This document shows, piece by piece, positions 1-6,870 of a DNA stretch of 12,490 nucleotides. The stretch spans positions 1-12,490 of the forward strand of contig JAITDK010000126.1 in assembly GCA_031282605.1 (NCBI GenBank), written 5' to 3'. This DNA comes from Oscillospiraceae bacterium (GTDB lineage: Bacteria > Bacillota > Clostridia > Christensenellales > Aristaeellaceae). Position 1 is the stretch's first letter, and every line of letters begins with the position of its first letter. A program made the position numbers and the translations under genes. A model generated the notes under the pieces. It did not search any database. It had not been told where the DNA came from and saw only the letters and a program-made list of their open reading frames with translations.

Positions 1-77
1 GCTTGTTGGGTTGCGTCGCGTAAGTCTCGGCTGTCCGCTGCGGCGGGACGCTGTCCGATCTTCGGATCGGATGCGCT

Positions 78-1463
78 TTAAAAGTCCCTCTTGCCCTCTA
101 TGAACGCCGGCACCTCGTCCACTTTAAGCCTTATTTGCTCCATCGTGTCGCGGTCGCGCACCGTCACGGTGCCTTGCTCCGCCGTGTCGAAATCCACCGT
201 CACGCAGTACGGCGTGCCTATCTCGTCCTGCCGCCTGTAACGCTTACCGATAGAACCCGTTTCGTCATAATCGCACTCGAAACGCTTGCACAGCCCTTGA
301 TATATCTCAGTAGCCAACGCGCCCAGCTTATTCTTCTGCAGCGGCAGCACGCACGCCGCGAACGGCGCCAACGCCGGATGCAGATGCAGCACAACCCTGC
401 TGTCATTATCCGCCAGCGTCTCTTCCTCATACGCGTCGCATAGGAACGCCAGCGCCGCGCGATCCACTCCCAGCGACGGTTCCACGCAGTACGGCACGAA
501 CCTCTCGTTCGTCATCGGATCCATGTATTCCATGCTCTCGCCCGATACCGATTGATGCGCCTTCAAATCAAAGTCGGTTCGATCCGCGATCCCCCACAGC
601 TCCCCCCACCCGAACGGGAACCTATACTCGAAGTCCGTCGTCGCCTTCGAATAGTGCGACAACTCGTCCTTGTCATGGTCGCGCAACCTTAGGTTATCGC
701 TCTTCATCCCCAGCTTCAGCAGGAAATCGCGGCAGAATCCGCGCCAGTACTGGAACCACTCCAGATCCTCCCCCGGCTTGCAGAAGAACTCCAGCTCCAT
801 CTGCTCAAACTCGCGCGTCCTGAACGTGAAGTTCCCCGGCGTGATCTCGTTCCTGAACACCTTACCTATCTGCCCTATGCCTATGGGCAGCTTGCGCCGC
901 GTCGTGCGCATCACGTTCTTGAAGTTGACGAATATCCCTTGCGCCGTCTCCGGCCGCAGGTATATCTCCGCCGCGCTATCCTCGTTCACGCCCTGGAAGG
1001 TTTTAAACATCATGTTGAACTTGCGGATTCCCGTGAAATCCTTCTTGCCGCAAATGGGACACGGAATCCCCTCGTCCGCAATGTACCTCTCCATTTTATC
1101 GTTAGGCCAGCCGTCCGCCTGAATCGGCTCGCCCTTAGCGGCCGTAAATTCCTCTATCAGCTTGTCGGCGCGATGGCGCGCCTTGCACGCCTTGCAATCC
1201 ATCAGCGGATCGTTGAAATTACCCACGTGTCCCGACGCCACCCATACCTGCCGGTTCATCAGTATGGCGCTGTCCAGCCCGACATTGGTGGGGCTTTCGG
1301 TAACGAACTTGCGCCACCAGGCGCGCTTGACGTTATTCTTGTAAGCGGCGCCCAGCGGGCCGTAATCCCACGTGTTGGCCAGCCCGCCGTATATCTCAGA
1401 CCCAGGGAACACGAAGCCTCGGTTCTTGCACAGCGCAACGAGTTTGTCCATCGTCAATTGCAT
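78..1463 (-). CDS. glyQS: Glycyl-tRNA synthetase, single-chain class II (alpha2 type)
   Basis: Charges tRNA-Gly with glycine using ATP in the cytoplasm. The 461-residue product has the usual length for the homodimeric bacterial/eukaryotic-type enzyme. Visible in order: the N-terminal segment GFVFPGSEIYGG; a four-cysteine zinc site (CKAC near residues 90-93, CPIC near 135-138); the RPETAQGIFVNF segment; class II motif 2 with FRNE near residue 204; motif 3 with GVDRAALAFL near 332; and a C-terminal anticodon-binding domain from about 360. An in-frame extension upstream to 1550 exists, but the ATG at 1463 has GAGGAGGA just upstream and the extension would overlap the upstream gene, so I chose 1463. 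It is the last gene of the operon, 20 bases after the CD1247-type gene. No T-box is seen directly before it, so its expression probably depends on the operon promoter. Confidence 0.97.
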   Translation of the reverse strand: MQLTMDKLVALCKNRGFVFPGSEIYGGLANTWDYGPLGAAYKNNVKRAWWRKFVTESPTNVGLDSAILMNRQVWVASGHVGNFNDPLMDCKACKARHRADKLIEEFTAAKGEPIQADGWPNDKMERYIADEGIPCPICGKKDFTGIRKFNMMFKTFQGVNEDSAAEIYLRPETAQGIFVNFKNVMRTTRRKLPIGIGQIGKVFRNEITPGNFTFRTREFEQMELEFFCKPGEDLEWFQYWRGFCRDFLLKLGMKSDNLRLRDHDKDELSHYSKATTDFEYRFPFGWGELWGIADRTDFDLKAHQSVSGESMEYMDPMTNERFVPYCVEPSLGVDRAALAFLCDAYEEETLADNDSRVVLHLHPALAPFAACVLPLQKNKLGALATEIYQGLCKRFECDYDETGSIGKRYRRQDEIGTPYCVTVDFDTAEQGTVTVRDRDTMEQIRLKVDEVPAFIEGKRDF

Positions 1464-1483
1464 TACTGAATCCTCCTCGGCCG

Positions 1484-1924
1484 CTATCCCTTGGGTTCCG
1501 GGCGAATCTCGTCGTCGCCGGAGAATATCCGCTTGCCGCAGTTCGGGCACACGCTTTCCTGCTGCATGTCAAACGTCTCCGCGTCGAAGTAGATCGTATG
1601 ACCGCAGTGCGGACAGTCGTATTCGATCAGTCCGTCGTAGCCTTCGTCGTCATCGTCGTCATCGTCATCGTCGTCGTCATCGTCGTCATCGTCGTCTTCC
1701 TCGTCCAGCAGCGCCTCTTCCAGTTCGGCCAGATCCTCGTCGATGCTCTCGACATATTCGTCCAGCTCTTGGTGCTTCTCCGTCAGATCGGTCAGCACCT
1801 TGGCCACATCCCCCAGCACCTCGATGATCGCGCTAATCAGCCGCCCTTCCTTGGATTGCTCGCCGACGGCCAAGCCTTCGGCCAGACCCTTCAGGTACGC
1901 GACCCGATCGGATAATACCTGCAT
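1484..1924 (-). CDS. CD1247-type protein: helical N-domain, poly-Asp linker, zinc ribbon
   Basis: A 146-residue protein of unknown biochemical role that matches what I know as the 'CD1247 N-terminal domain' family of Clostridia, commonly found beside efp. The N-terminal part (about residues 1-75) is helical and begins with the conserved stretch VAYLKGLAEGL. An acidic linker follows (IDEDLAELEEALLDEE, then 17 aspartates at about 77-93). The C-terminus is a rubredoxin-like zinc ribbon with CPHC (104-107) and CPNC (126-129). A TTG in frame at 1930 is possible, but AAGGGAG lies directly against it, whereas ATG 1924 has a six-base spacing; I chose the ATG. The ribosome binding site overlaps the efp stop, suggesting translational coupling. 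The Asp run is coded by mixed GAC/GAT codons. Confidence 0.85.
   Translation of the reverse strand: MQVLSDRVAYLKGLAEGLAVGEQSKEGRLISAIIEVLGDVAKVLTDLTEKHQELDEYVESIDEDLAELEEALLDEEDDDDDDDDDDDDDDDDDEGYDGLIEYDCPHCGHTIYFDAETFDMQQESVCPNCGKRIFSGDDEIRPEPKG
1646..1696. repeat. Trinucleotide repeat coding 17 aspartates
   Basis: Seventeen consecutive GTC or ATC triplets on the + strand, read as GAC/GAT (Asp) on the minus strand within the CD1247-type gene. It is an imperfect microsatellite (12 GTC and 5 ATC), so length change by slippage is possible but damped by the interruptions. Confidence 0.9.
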
Positions 1925-1930
1925 ACTCAA

Positions 1931-1937
1931 CTCCCTT
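1931..1937 (-). promoter_or_regulatory. Ribosome binding site overlapping the efp stop codon
   Basis: On the minus strand AAGGGAG begins inside the efp TAA (1936-1938) and lies six bases before ATG 1924. This decides the start of the CD1247-type gene in favour of ATG over the abutting TTG at 1930, and suggests coupled translation. Confidence 0.7.
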
Positions 1938-2493
1938 ACGCGCGCTCCATATATTCGCCCGTGCGCGTGTCGATGCGGATCATTTCGCCCTGATTGATGA
2001 ACAGCGGCACCGACAGTTCAAACCCGGTCTCGACCGTCGCGGGCTTGGTGGTGTTGCTGGCCGTATCGCCCTTGAATCCCGGCTCGGTCTGAGTGATCTG
2101 CAGTTCGACAAAGTTAGGCGGCTCCACTGAAAACGCCTTGCCCTTGAAATAGCGCACGTCCACGACCGTGTTTTCCTTTATAAACCGGATCGCGTCCTCG
2201 ACCTGGTCGTGGCTGAGCGGCTCCTGTTCAAACGTCTCCACGTCCATGAAGTAGTACAACTCTCCATCGTTGTATAGGTATTGCATCTTCTTGGTCTCGA
2301 TAATCGCGCGCGGCATTTTGTCCGTCGGGTTGAATGAACGCTCAACCACCGCGCCGGTCATGACGTTCTTGATCTTCGTGCGCACGAACGCCGCGCCCTT
2401 GCCGGGCTTGACATGCTGAAACTCCACGATATTCCAAACGCCGCCGTCCCATTCGACCGTAATGCCCTTGCGAAACTCGCCTGCCGTTAACAC
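1936..2493 (-). CDS. efp: Elongation factor P
   Basis: Binds between the ribosomal P and E sites and relieves stalling at polyproline stretches. The 185-residue length and sequence are typical: an N-terminal KOW-like domain with the loop HVKPGKGAAFVR, whose tip lysine is residue 32 (the residue modified in many bacteria), then two OB-fold domains with the conserved segments PNFVELQIT and the C-terminal IRIDTRTGEYMERA. The start is a GTG at 2493, preceded by AGGGAGG at good distance. It follows the M24 peptidase by 78 bases and precedes the CD1247-type gene by 11. No EF-P modification gene lies in the window. The host has at least one proline-rich protein needing it: the Pro/Thr spacer of the neighbouring divergent gene. 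Confidence 0.97.
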   Translation of the reverse strand: MLTAGEFRKGITVEWDGGVWNIVEFQHVKPGKGAAFVRTKIKNVMTGAVVERSFNPTDKMPRAIIETKKMQYLYNDGELYYFMDVETFEQEPLSHDQVEDAIRFIKENTVVDVRYFKGKAFSVEPPNFVELQITQTEPGFKGDTASNTTKPATVETGFELSVPLFINQGEMIRIDTRTGEYMERA

Positions 2494-2571
2494 AATTCAG
2501 CCTCCCTTGTAATGTTCACAATGCCGTCTTACCGCACTTCAACGATAGTGGGATAGTGGGTAGTATGCTCG

Positions 2572-3654
2572 TTATAGCACGATTAGTTCCTTCGTTGTCG
2601 GCGTCAGCCTTACCGCGCCGTTTTCGGTTATTAACACCGTGTCCTCAATGCGCACGCCGTCCTTGCCCGGGCGGTATATGCCCGGCTCGACGGTCATGAT
2701 ATGTCCGGCCTTCAACGTCGCGTCGCCCGCCGTCTGGCTGAACCGCGGATCCTCGTGGATCCGAAGACCCAGCGAGTGTCCCAGCCCGTGACCGAACATC
2801 CCCTCGTAGCCCGCGCTATAAATGTAATTGCGCGCGACCGCGTCGATCTCCCTGCACAGTACGCCGGGCTTGATCGCGTCCAGCGCCGTCAGCTGCGCGG
2901 TCAGCACGGTTTCGTATACCTTGCGCTTATCCTGCGAGACCTCGCCTAACGCGACTGTGCGCGTTACGTCCGAGCAGTAGCCGTTATACTGGCAACCGAA
3001 GTCCAGCGTAAAAAAGTCGCCCTTCTCCAGCTTCCTGTCGCTGGGCGACGCGTGGGGCAGCGAGCCGTTCGGGCCGCCCGCCGCGATCGTGTCGAACGCC
3101 GTCTTTTCCGCGCCGCGCTCCAGCATCGCGCGCTCCAGTATCCAGGATATCTCGCGCTCAGTGCGTCCCGGCTTTATCTCGCCCATGATCGATTCAAACG
3201 CCTCGCACGCGATCGCACACGCCTTCGCAATGAACGCGATCTCATCGGGCGTCTTGAGTTCGCGCAATCTCTCGGGCAGCTTTGCTATCGGCTCGAAGGC
3301 AATATCCGGCATCGTTTGGTTCATCCTGCGCATATTCGCCACGGAGACATAATCGTCCTCGAAAGCCAGACGCTTCTCGCCGCTAAGCAGCGACGCCGCG
3401 ACCACGTCGTGATTGCGTTCGGGCGAAGTGGACTCCGTCCGCCACTCAGGCGAGTCAATCCGCGCCTGTTCGACGTAGCGGAAATCGGTCACGATCGCGC
3501 GCAGCCGATTCGTGATCAGCAGCAGCCCTTCACCGGTGAACCCACTGAAGTAGCGTATATTCTCACGCTTGTGCAATATCGCGCCGTCGAGATCCGCTAG
3601 ACTCAGCTGGCGCATCAGTTCGGTCGAGGCCTGTGCGTTGACCGCTCCGCTCAT
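2572..3654 (-). CDS. M24 family metallopeptidase (Xaa-Pro aminopeptidase-like)
   Basis: Predicted cytoplasmic aminopeptidase that removes N-terminal residues, probably ahead of proline; family M24 of the creatinase/pita-bread fold. The 360-residue protein has a creatinase N-terminal domain (HKRENIRYFSGFTG near residues 28-41) and a catalytic domain with all five dinuclear-metal ligands: Asp218 (FFTLDFG), Asp229 (SDVTRT), His293 (GHGLGHSLG), Glu323 (TVEPGIY) and Glu337 (RIEDTV). The substrate-binding His near 201 (LPHASPS) is present. A GTG at 3666 overlaps the ribosome binding site AAAGGGAG, so ATG 3654 is preferred, 11 bases after GGGAG. It is the first gene of the operon with efp, a common order in Firmicutes (pepQ/yqhT type). 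Exact substrate preference cannot be read from sequence. Confidence 0.93.
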   Translation of the reverse strand: MSGAVNAQASTELMRQLSLADLDGAILHKRENIRYFSGFTGEGLLLITNRLRAIVTDFRYVEQARIDSPEWRTESTSPERNHDVVAASLLSGEKRLAFEDDYVSVANMRRMNQTMPDIAFEPIAKLPERLRELKTPDEIAFIAKACAIACEAFESIMGEIKPGRTEREISWILERAMLERGAEKTAFDTIAAGGPNGSLPHASPSDRKLEKGDFFTLDFGCQYNGYCSDVTRTVALGEVSQDKRKVYETVLTAQLTALDAIKPGVLCREIDAVARNYIYSAGYEGMFGHGLGHSLGLRIHEDPRFSQTAGDATLKAGHIMTVEPGIYRPGKDGVRIEDTVLITENGAVRLTPTTKELIVL

Positions 3655-3689
3655 ATTATTCAGCACTCCCTTTATTGCGCGGATAGCCG

Positions 3690-3780
3690 TTATACTTCAT
3701 ACCGCTAAGCGCTTCCCGCCTTAGCGGGCGGTGAAAATCCATCGCGAATCCATGGAAATCCTTACCGGCGCGGAGTATAA
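3690..3780. repeat. Folded interspersed repeat, copy 1
   Basis: Shares a core with the copy at 10800-10896: left arm CGCTAAG-n-GCTTCC and right arm GAAAATCC-n-TCG-n-GAATCC-n-TGGAA-n-TCCTTA. In the aligned core the differences I see are all transitions. It can fold with an outer stem TTATACT (3690-3696) to AGTATAA (3774-3780), a symmetric 5x5 internal loop, a second stem CCG-n-TAAG (3702-3709) to CTTA-n-CGG (3761-3768) with one C-C mismatch, then TTCC to GGAA. Inside is a hairpin CCCGC/GCGGG (3715-3719 with 3724-3728, loop CTTA). No transposase is linked. It lies in the divergent region, upstream of the peptidase operon. Confidence 0.7.
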
Positions 3781-3835
3781 TACATACAGCCTTGCTATTC
3801 TACCACATCGCCGAAGGTTTTACCAGTATGTTTTT

Positions 3836-3865
3836 CCGGCGCGGCGTCCAAGCCGTCCGCGCCGG
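3836..3865. repeat. GC-rich palindrome (9-bp arms)
   Basis: CCGGCGCGG (3836-3844) is the exact reverse complement of CCGCGCCGG (3857-3865), with a 12-base loop. Five T residues precede it on the + strand but no T run follows it on either strand, so it is not a classic intrinsic terminator. It lies just upstream of the possible leftward promoter; it could be an operator or a transcript structure. Confidence 0.6.
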
Positions 3866-3882
3866 CTCGCTTCCATTTCGCT

Positions 3883-3915
3883 CTTAATCCACCCTTAATC
3901 CGCCCTTAATCCACT
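3883..3915. repeat. Three tandem 11-base repeats
   Basis: CTTAATCCACC, CTTAATCCGCC and CTTAATCCACT sit end to end. An 11-base period is about one DNA helical turn, so the units would face the same side of the helix; this would suit a multi-site DNA-binding protein between two divergent promoters, but no partner is known. Confidence 0.55.
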
Positions 3916-4005
3916 TTCGTTTCGCTTCGCGCCGCCTCGTATCGCGTCGTATTATAGCGAAACTGAGGTATTTTTTAACTTGACCAAAAAAGGGGAGCAA
4001 TAGAC

Positions 4006-4034
4006 TTGTTTCAATCGTTGGGATTATGTATAAT
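4006..4034 (+). promoter_or_regulatory. Sigma-A type promoter for the propeller–glpK operon
   Basis: A perfect -10 TATAAT (4029-4034) lies 17 bases after TTGTTT (4006-4011), a partial -35. The predicted transcript would begin near 4041, giving a leader of about 18 bases before the TTG start at 4059. Confidence 0.6.
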
Positions 4035-4044
4035 ACGGTCGAAA

Positions 4045-4050
4045 CGAGGT
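4045..4050 (+). promoter_or_regulatory. Ribosome binding site deciding a TTG start
   Basis: GAGGTG lies eight bases before TTG 4059. The first in-frame ATG is about 40 codons later and lacks an equally good site, so TTG is preferred. Confidence 0.55.
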
Positions 4051-4058
4051 GTCCTTGA

Positions 4059-6863
4059 TTGAACAGCGATTCGCGCAGCAGACGGCAGAACGACATAGCC
4101 GGCGTATCGGCCGCGCCGGGGTCAAGGTACGATTCCCAGGGGGCGGGACGCGTTTCCACCCCATACGGGGCCGCGATGGGAAAGATCCCCGAATCAATGG
4201 AGTCTGAGGAGACGCGCGTCTACACGCCGGTGGATACCCCGCGCCGCAGACGAACCCAGGCTATGCGGCTGCGGGAAGAGCAGGACGGCGATTACGCCGA
4301 ACGCGCCTCTCCGCCGGACACGCGCTCTGGTTCGTACGCGCGGGAGATGAAATCGCGCGGCGCGGCCGCCGCGGCATCCAGGCGCGTAGAGCCCGCGCGC
4401 CGGAGCGATCCGCAATACCCGCCGCCAGCCGTGGCGAAACGCCGGATCGCGCCGCCGGAAGACGACTTCGAGGACGGGCGCGGGGATTCGTATGAACGCG
4501 CGCCACAGCGTCAGCGCGCCGGAACCGCCGCGCCAGCCAGATCCCAACCCAGGCCGGATCCATCGGGCGGAGCCAACCCTCCGAAGCCGTTGCGCAAACG
4601 CGACCCGAACGCGTATTATGACCGCAAGGCCCAGGCTCAAGGCCAGGATCATAGGCAGCGGTACGAGGCCGATCTCGACCCTATCCGAGACGAAAGCCCG
4701 GATACGCGACCGGATCGCGGCAGGCGCAGCCACGGATGTCTGACGACGATACTGATCCTGTTGCTGATCATCGTGATCGCTATAGGAGCGGTGTGGTTCT
4801 TCATGCCCGAATGGAAGTCGAAGGGACTCGACTTCATTACGAACGACGTGATGGGCTATGTCGGCAGACTGATCAATCCGGACGAGAGAGAGACGGACGA
4901 TCCCGTCCAGACCCCAACCCCGGAGCCTGAACAGGAAGGCGTCAGCGTGCTCGACCTGTTCATCGACTCGCCGGACATGTCGGACTTGAGCATCCCGGTT
5001 CAGTTCACCTTGCGCACAAAGACAGCCGCGACCCGCGTTCGTCTGCTGGATCAGAACGGCGAGGAGATCGCCATCCAGGCAAGCGACGGACTCGAGCACG
5101 ACGGCGCGCGCACATGGAACATGTCCGTCAAGTTCGACGCGGTGTACGAGGGCGTCATACGCGCCCAGGCCGGCGATGCCAACGCGTGGAGCGATACGGG
5201 AATCCAAAGCGTCAACGTCAGGGTAGGAGTCCCGCTCGCGACCCCGACGCCCATCCCGACGCTGGAGCCGACGCCCACCCCCGAACCCACCGCCACCCCG
5301 GAGCCGACGCCCACCCCCGAACCCACGCCAACGCCCACCCCAACGCCCAACCCATTCCGGCTGCAGCCCGCCGTAGGATCGAGAGTATCCGCGCCGGAGT
5401 TGTCCATAGCCAAAACTAGTGTACTGATCGAGGGTCAGGCTGTGCCGACATACTCGCGGAACAAGTCCGTCGTGATGGGCGCGCCGGAGGATTATAACAA
5501 AAAAGACGGCCGCACGGTTCTGCGAGGCGTGTCTACGTTCCGCGGCGGACCGTTCCGGCAGAACGCGGCTTACGGCAACGTCGATATAAAGGAGAACGCG
5601 CTGACGGTTCTTTGGGAGCATTCGATCGGTTCGCTGGGGAACTTCACCGGCGTCGGTTGGACGGGTCAGGCCGCAATAGTGACCTGGCCCTCCGACATCC
5701 GTGAGATGATGAACATCGTCGAGGATAAGAAAGCCAAGACCGCCCTGAAAGAGGTCATTTACGCCACCCTCGACGGCAACGTCTACTTCTACGATCTGGA
5801 GGACGGCGAGGAGACCCGCTCGCCTATCAAGATCGGCTACCCGATCAAGGGTTCGGCGACGATTCACCCCATCGGGTATCCGTTCATGCTGATCGGTCAA
5901 GGCATATCCATATTAGGCTCTGTTCAGCACCCGATCGGCGAGCGCGGCTTCAGCCTGATCGACCAGAGCGAACTGTTCCTTATCAACGGCGTGGACAAGA
6001 ACGCCACCCTTACCAACGGCACATTCAACGGCACCGCGCTGATCGACCCCGCCACGAACACGATGATCACCGCCGGGGGCAATGGTTTGCTCTACACAAC
6101 CGATCTGGGATTGCGGCTGGATGCCGCGGCGGGCGCGCTGAGCTCGACTCTGTCGACCGTCAATTACTACTACGAGGCCGACGACAAGCTGGTCGGCACC
6201 GAATCCAGTGTGGCCGTATACGGCCAGTACGCATACTACGGAGATAACGGCGGGCGCGTGCAATGCGTGGATATGTCCACGATGCAGCCCGTTTGGATAG
6301 TGAATACAGGAGACAAGGTCGCCGCGACCGTCGCGCTTGAGGTGGAGACTGACGGACGCGTCGCGCTGTATACGGGCAACACGGTCGTACAGCGCAAGCG
6401 TGATTCCGACGTGACTATCCGCCGCCTGAACGCCCTTACCGGCGATGAGGAATGGGCTTACACGATCCGATGCGACTACAGCGAGACGATAACCGGCGGC
6501 TGCATGGCTTCGCCCGTGGTGGGCAAGGGCGCGCTGGAAGGGCTGGTGTTCTTCACCGTATCGCGCACGAGCGACGGCGGCACGCTGCTGGCGCTTGATA
6601 AGCAGACCGGGCAGGTTCAATGGCGCGCGTCACTGGGCGCGTATTCATGGAGTTCGCCCGTGGCCGTATACAATGAGAGCGGCCGGGGCTGGATCATCCA
6701 GGGCAACTCAAAGGGGAAGCTGTCGATATTCGACGGCCTGACCGGCAGCGAGCTGGGTTCCGTCACGCTTAACGGAAACATAGAGGCCTCGCCCTCCGTT
6801 TACGGCGACATCCTCGTCGTTGGCACCAAGGAGCAGAAGATATACGGTATTCAGATAAAGTGA
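4059..6863 (+). CDS. Membrane-anchored PQQ-like beta-propeller protein with Arg-rich cytosolic tail
   Basis: A 934-residue protein of unknown exact function, predicted as a single-pass membrane protein with its bulk outside. Layout: a long, disordered, Arg/Pro/Ala-rich N-terminal tail (1-226); a membrane segment starting CLTTILILLLIIVIAIGAV (about 227-249); a short Thr/Pro/Glu spacer (PVQTPTPEPEQEG); a beta-sandwich-like domain (about 296-392, with FTLRTKTAATRVRLLDQNGE); a Pro/Thr/Glu spacer (394-433); and a C-terminal beta-propeller. Propeller blades resemble PQQ/BamB-type repeats: IYATLDGNVYFYDLEDG, VQCVDMSTMQPVWIVNTGD, IRRLNALTGDEEWAY, LLALDKQTGQVQWRASLG, GKLSIFDGLTGSELGSV. No catalytic motif is seen; a scaffold or binding role on the cell surface is inferred. 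There is no N-terminal signal peptide; the internal membrane segment acts as anchor. Start TTG 4059. Its stop overlaps the glpK ribosome binding site. Confidence 0.85.
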   Translation: MNSDSRSRRQNDIAGVSAAPGSRYDSQGAGRVSTPYGAAMGKIPESMESEETRVYTPVDTPRRRRTQAMRLREEQDGDYAERASPPDTRSGSYAREMKSRGAAAAASRRVEPARRSDPQYPPPAVAKRRIAPPEDDFEDGRGDSYERAPQRQRAGTAAPARSQPRPDPSGGANPPKPLRKRDPNAYYDRKAQAQGQDHRQRYEADLDPIRDESPDTRPDRGRRSHGCLTTILILLLIIVIAIGAVWFFMPEWKSKGLDFITNDVMGYVGRLINPDERETDDPVQTPTPEPEQEGVSVLDLFIDSPDMSDLSIPVQFTLRTKTAATRVRLLDQNGEEIAIQASDGLEHDGARTWNMSVKFDAVYEGVIRAQAGDANAWSDTGIQSVNVRVGVPLATPTPIPTLEPTPTPEPTATPEPTPTPEPTPTPTPTPNPFRLQPAVGSRVSAPELSIAKTSVLIEGQAVPTYSRNKSVVMGAPEDYNKKDGRTVLRGVSTFRGGPFRQNAAYGNVDIKENALTVLWEHSIGSLGNFTGVGWTGQAAIVTWPSDIREMMNIVEDKKAKTALKEVIYATLDGNVYFYDLEDGEETRSPIKIGYPIKGSATIHPIGYPFMLIGQGISILGSVQHPIGERGFSLIDQSELFLINGVDKNATLTNGTFNGTALIDPATNTMITAGGNGLLYTTDLGLRLDAAAGALSSTLSTVNYYYEADDKLVGTESSVAVYGQYAYYGDNGGRVQCVDMSTMQPVWIVNTGDKVAATVALEVETDGRVALYTGNTVVQRKRDSDVTIRRLNALTGDEEWAYTIRCDYSETITGGCMASPVVGKGALEGLVFFTVSRTSDGGTLLALDKQTGQVQWRASLGAYSWSSPVAVYNESGRGWIIQGNSKGKLSIFDGLTGSELGSVTLNGNIEASPSVYGDILVVGTKEQKIYGIQIK
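5264..5326 (+). repeat. Direct repeat in the Pro/Thr/Glu spacer
   Basis: A 27-base unit (5264-5290) recurs exactly at 5300-5326, a period of 36 bases or 12 residues. Exact nucleotide identity, beyond what the protein needs, suggests a recent duplication in the spacer. Confidence 0.75.
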
Positions 6864-6865
6864 GG
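6861..6865 (+). promoter_or_regulatory. glpK ribosome binding site overlapping the upstream stop
   Basis: TGAGG contains the TGA stop of the propeller gene and lies five bases before ATG 6871. The short gap suggests translational coupling of the two genes. Confidence 0.6.
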
Positions 6866-6870
6866 CTAGC

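Larger units (their letters stand above)
3655..4058. other. Divergent intergenic region
   Basis: A 404-base gap between the leftward peptidase operon and the rightward propeller gene, with no credible protein gene. It contains, left to right: the peptidase ribosome binding site, a folded repeat copy (3690-3780), a possible weak leftward -10 (TAGAAT, 3802-3797 on the minus strand, poor -35), a GC palindrome (3836-3865), three tandem 11-mers (3883-3915) and the rightward promoter (4006-4034). Confidence 0.8.

Noticed and set aside
54..71. A 7-bp hairpin (TCCGATC-TTCG-GATCGGA) just past the glyQS stop, as an intrinsic terminator.
   Set aside because: Stable stem, but no T run follows it on the minus strand; it may protect or mark a transcript end but does not meet the terminator criterion.
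2544..2559. Tandem GATAGTGG repeated twice between efp and the peptidase gene.
   Set aside because: Too short and only two copies; no structure or binding motif is evident.
3774..3802. Minus-strand -10-like hexamers TATACT (3779-3774) and TAGAAT (3802-3797) as the peptidase operon promoter.
   Set aside because: Neither has a convincing -35 at 16-18 bases, and TATACT is also an arm of the folded repeat; noted within the intergenic entry but not called as a promoter.
4194..5900. A 568-codon minus-strand frame opposite the propeller gene.
   Set aside because: The + strand frame has clear membrane, spacer and propeller features; the antisense frame is Arg/Gly-rich with no domain and has no ribosome binding site.
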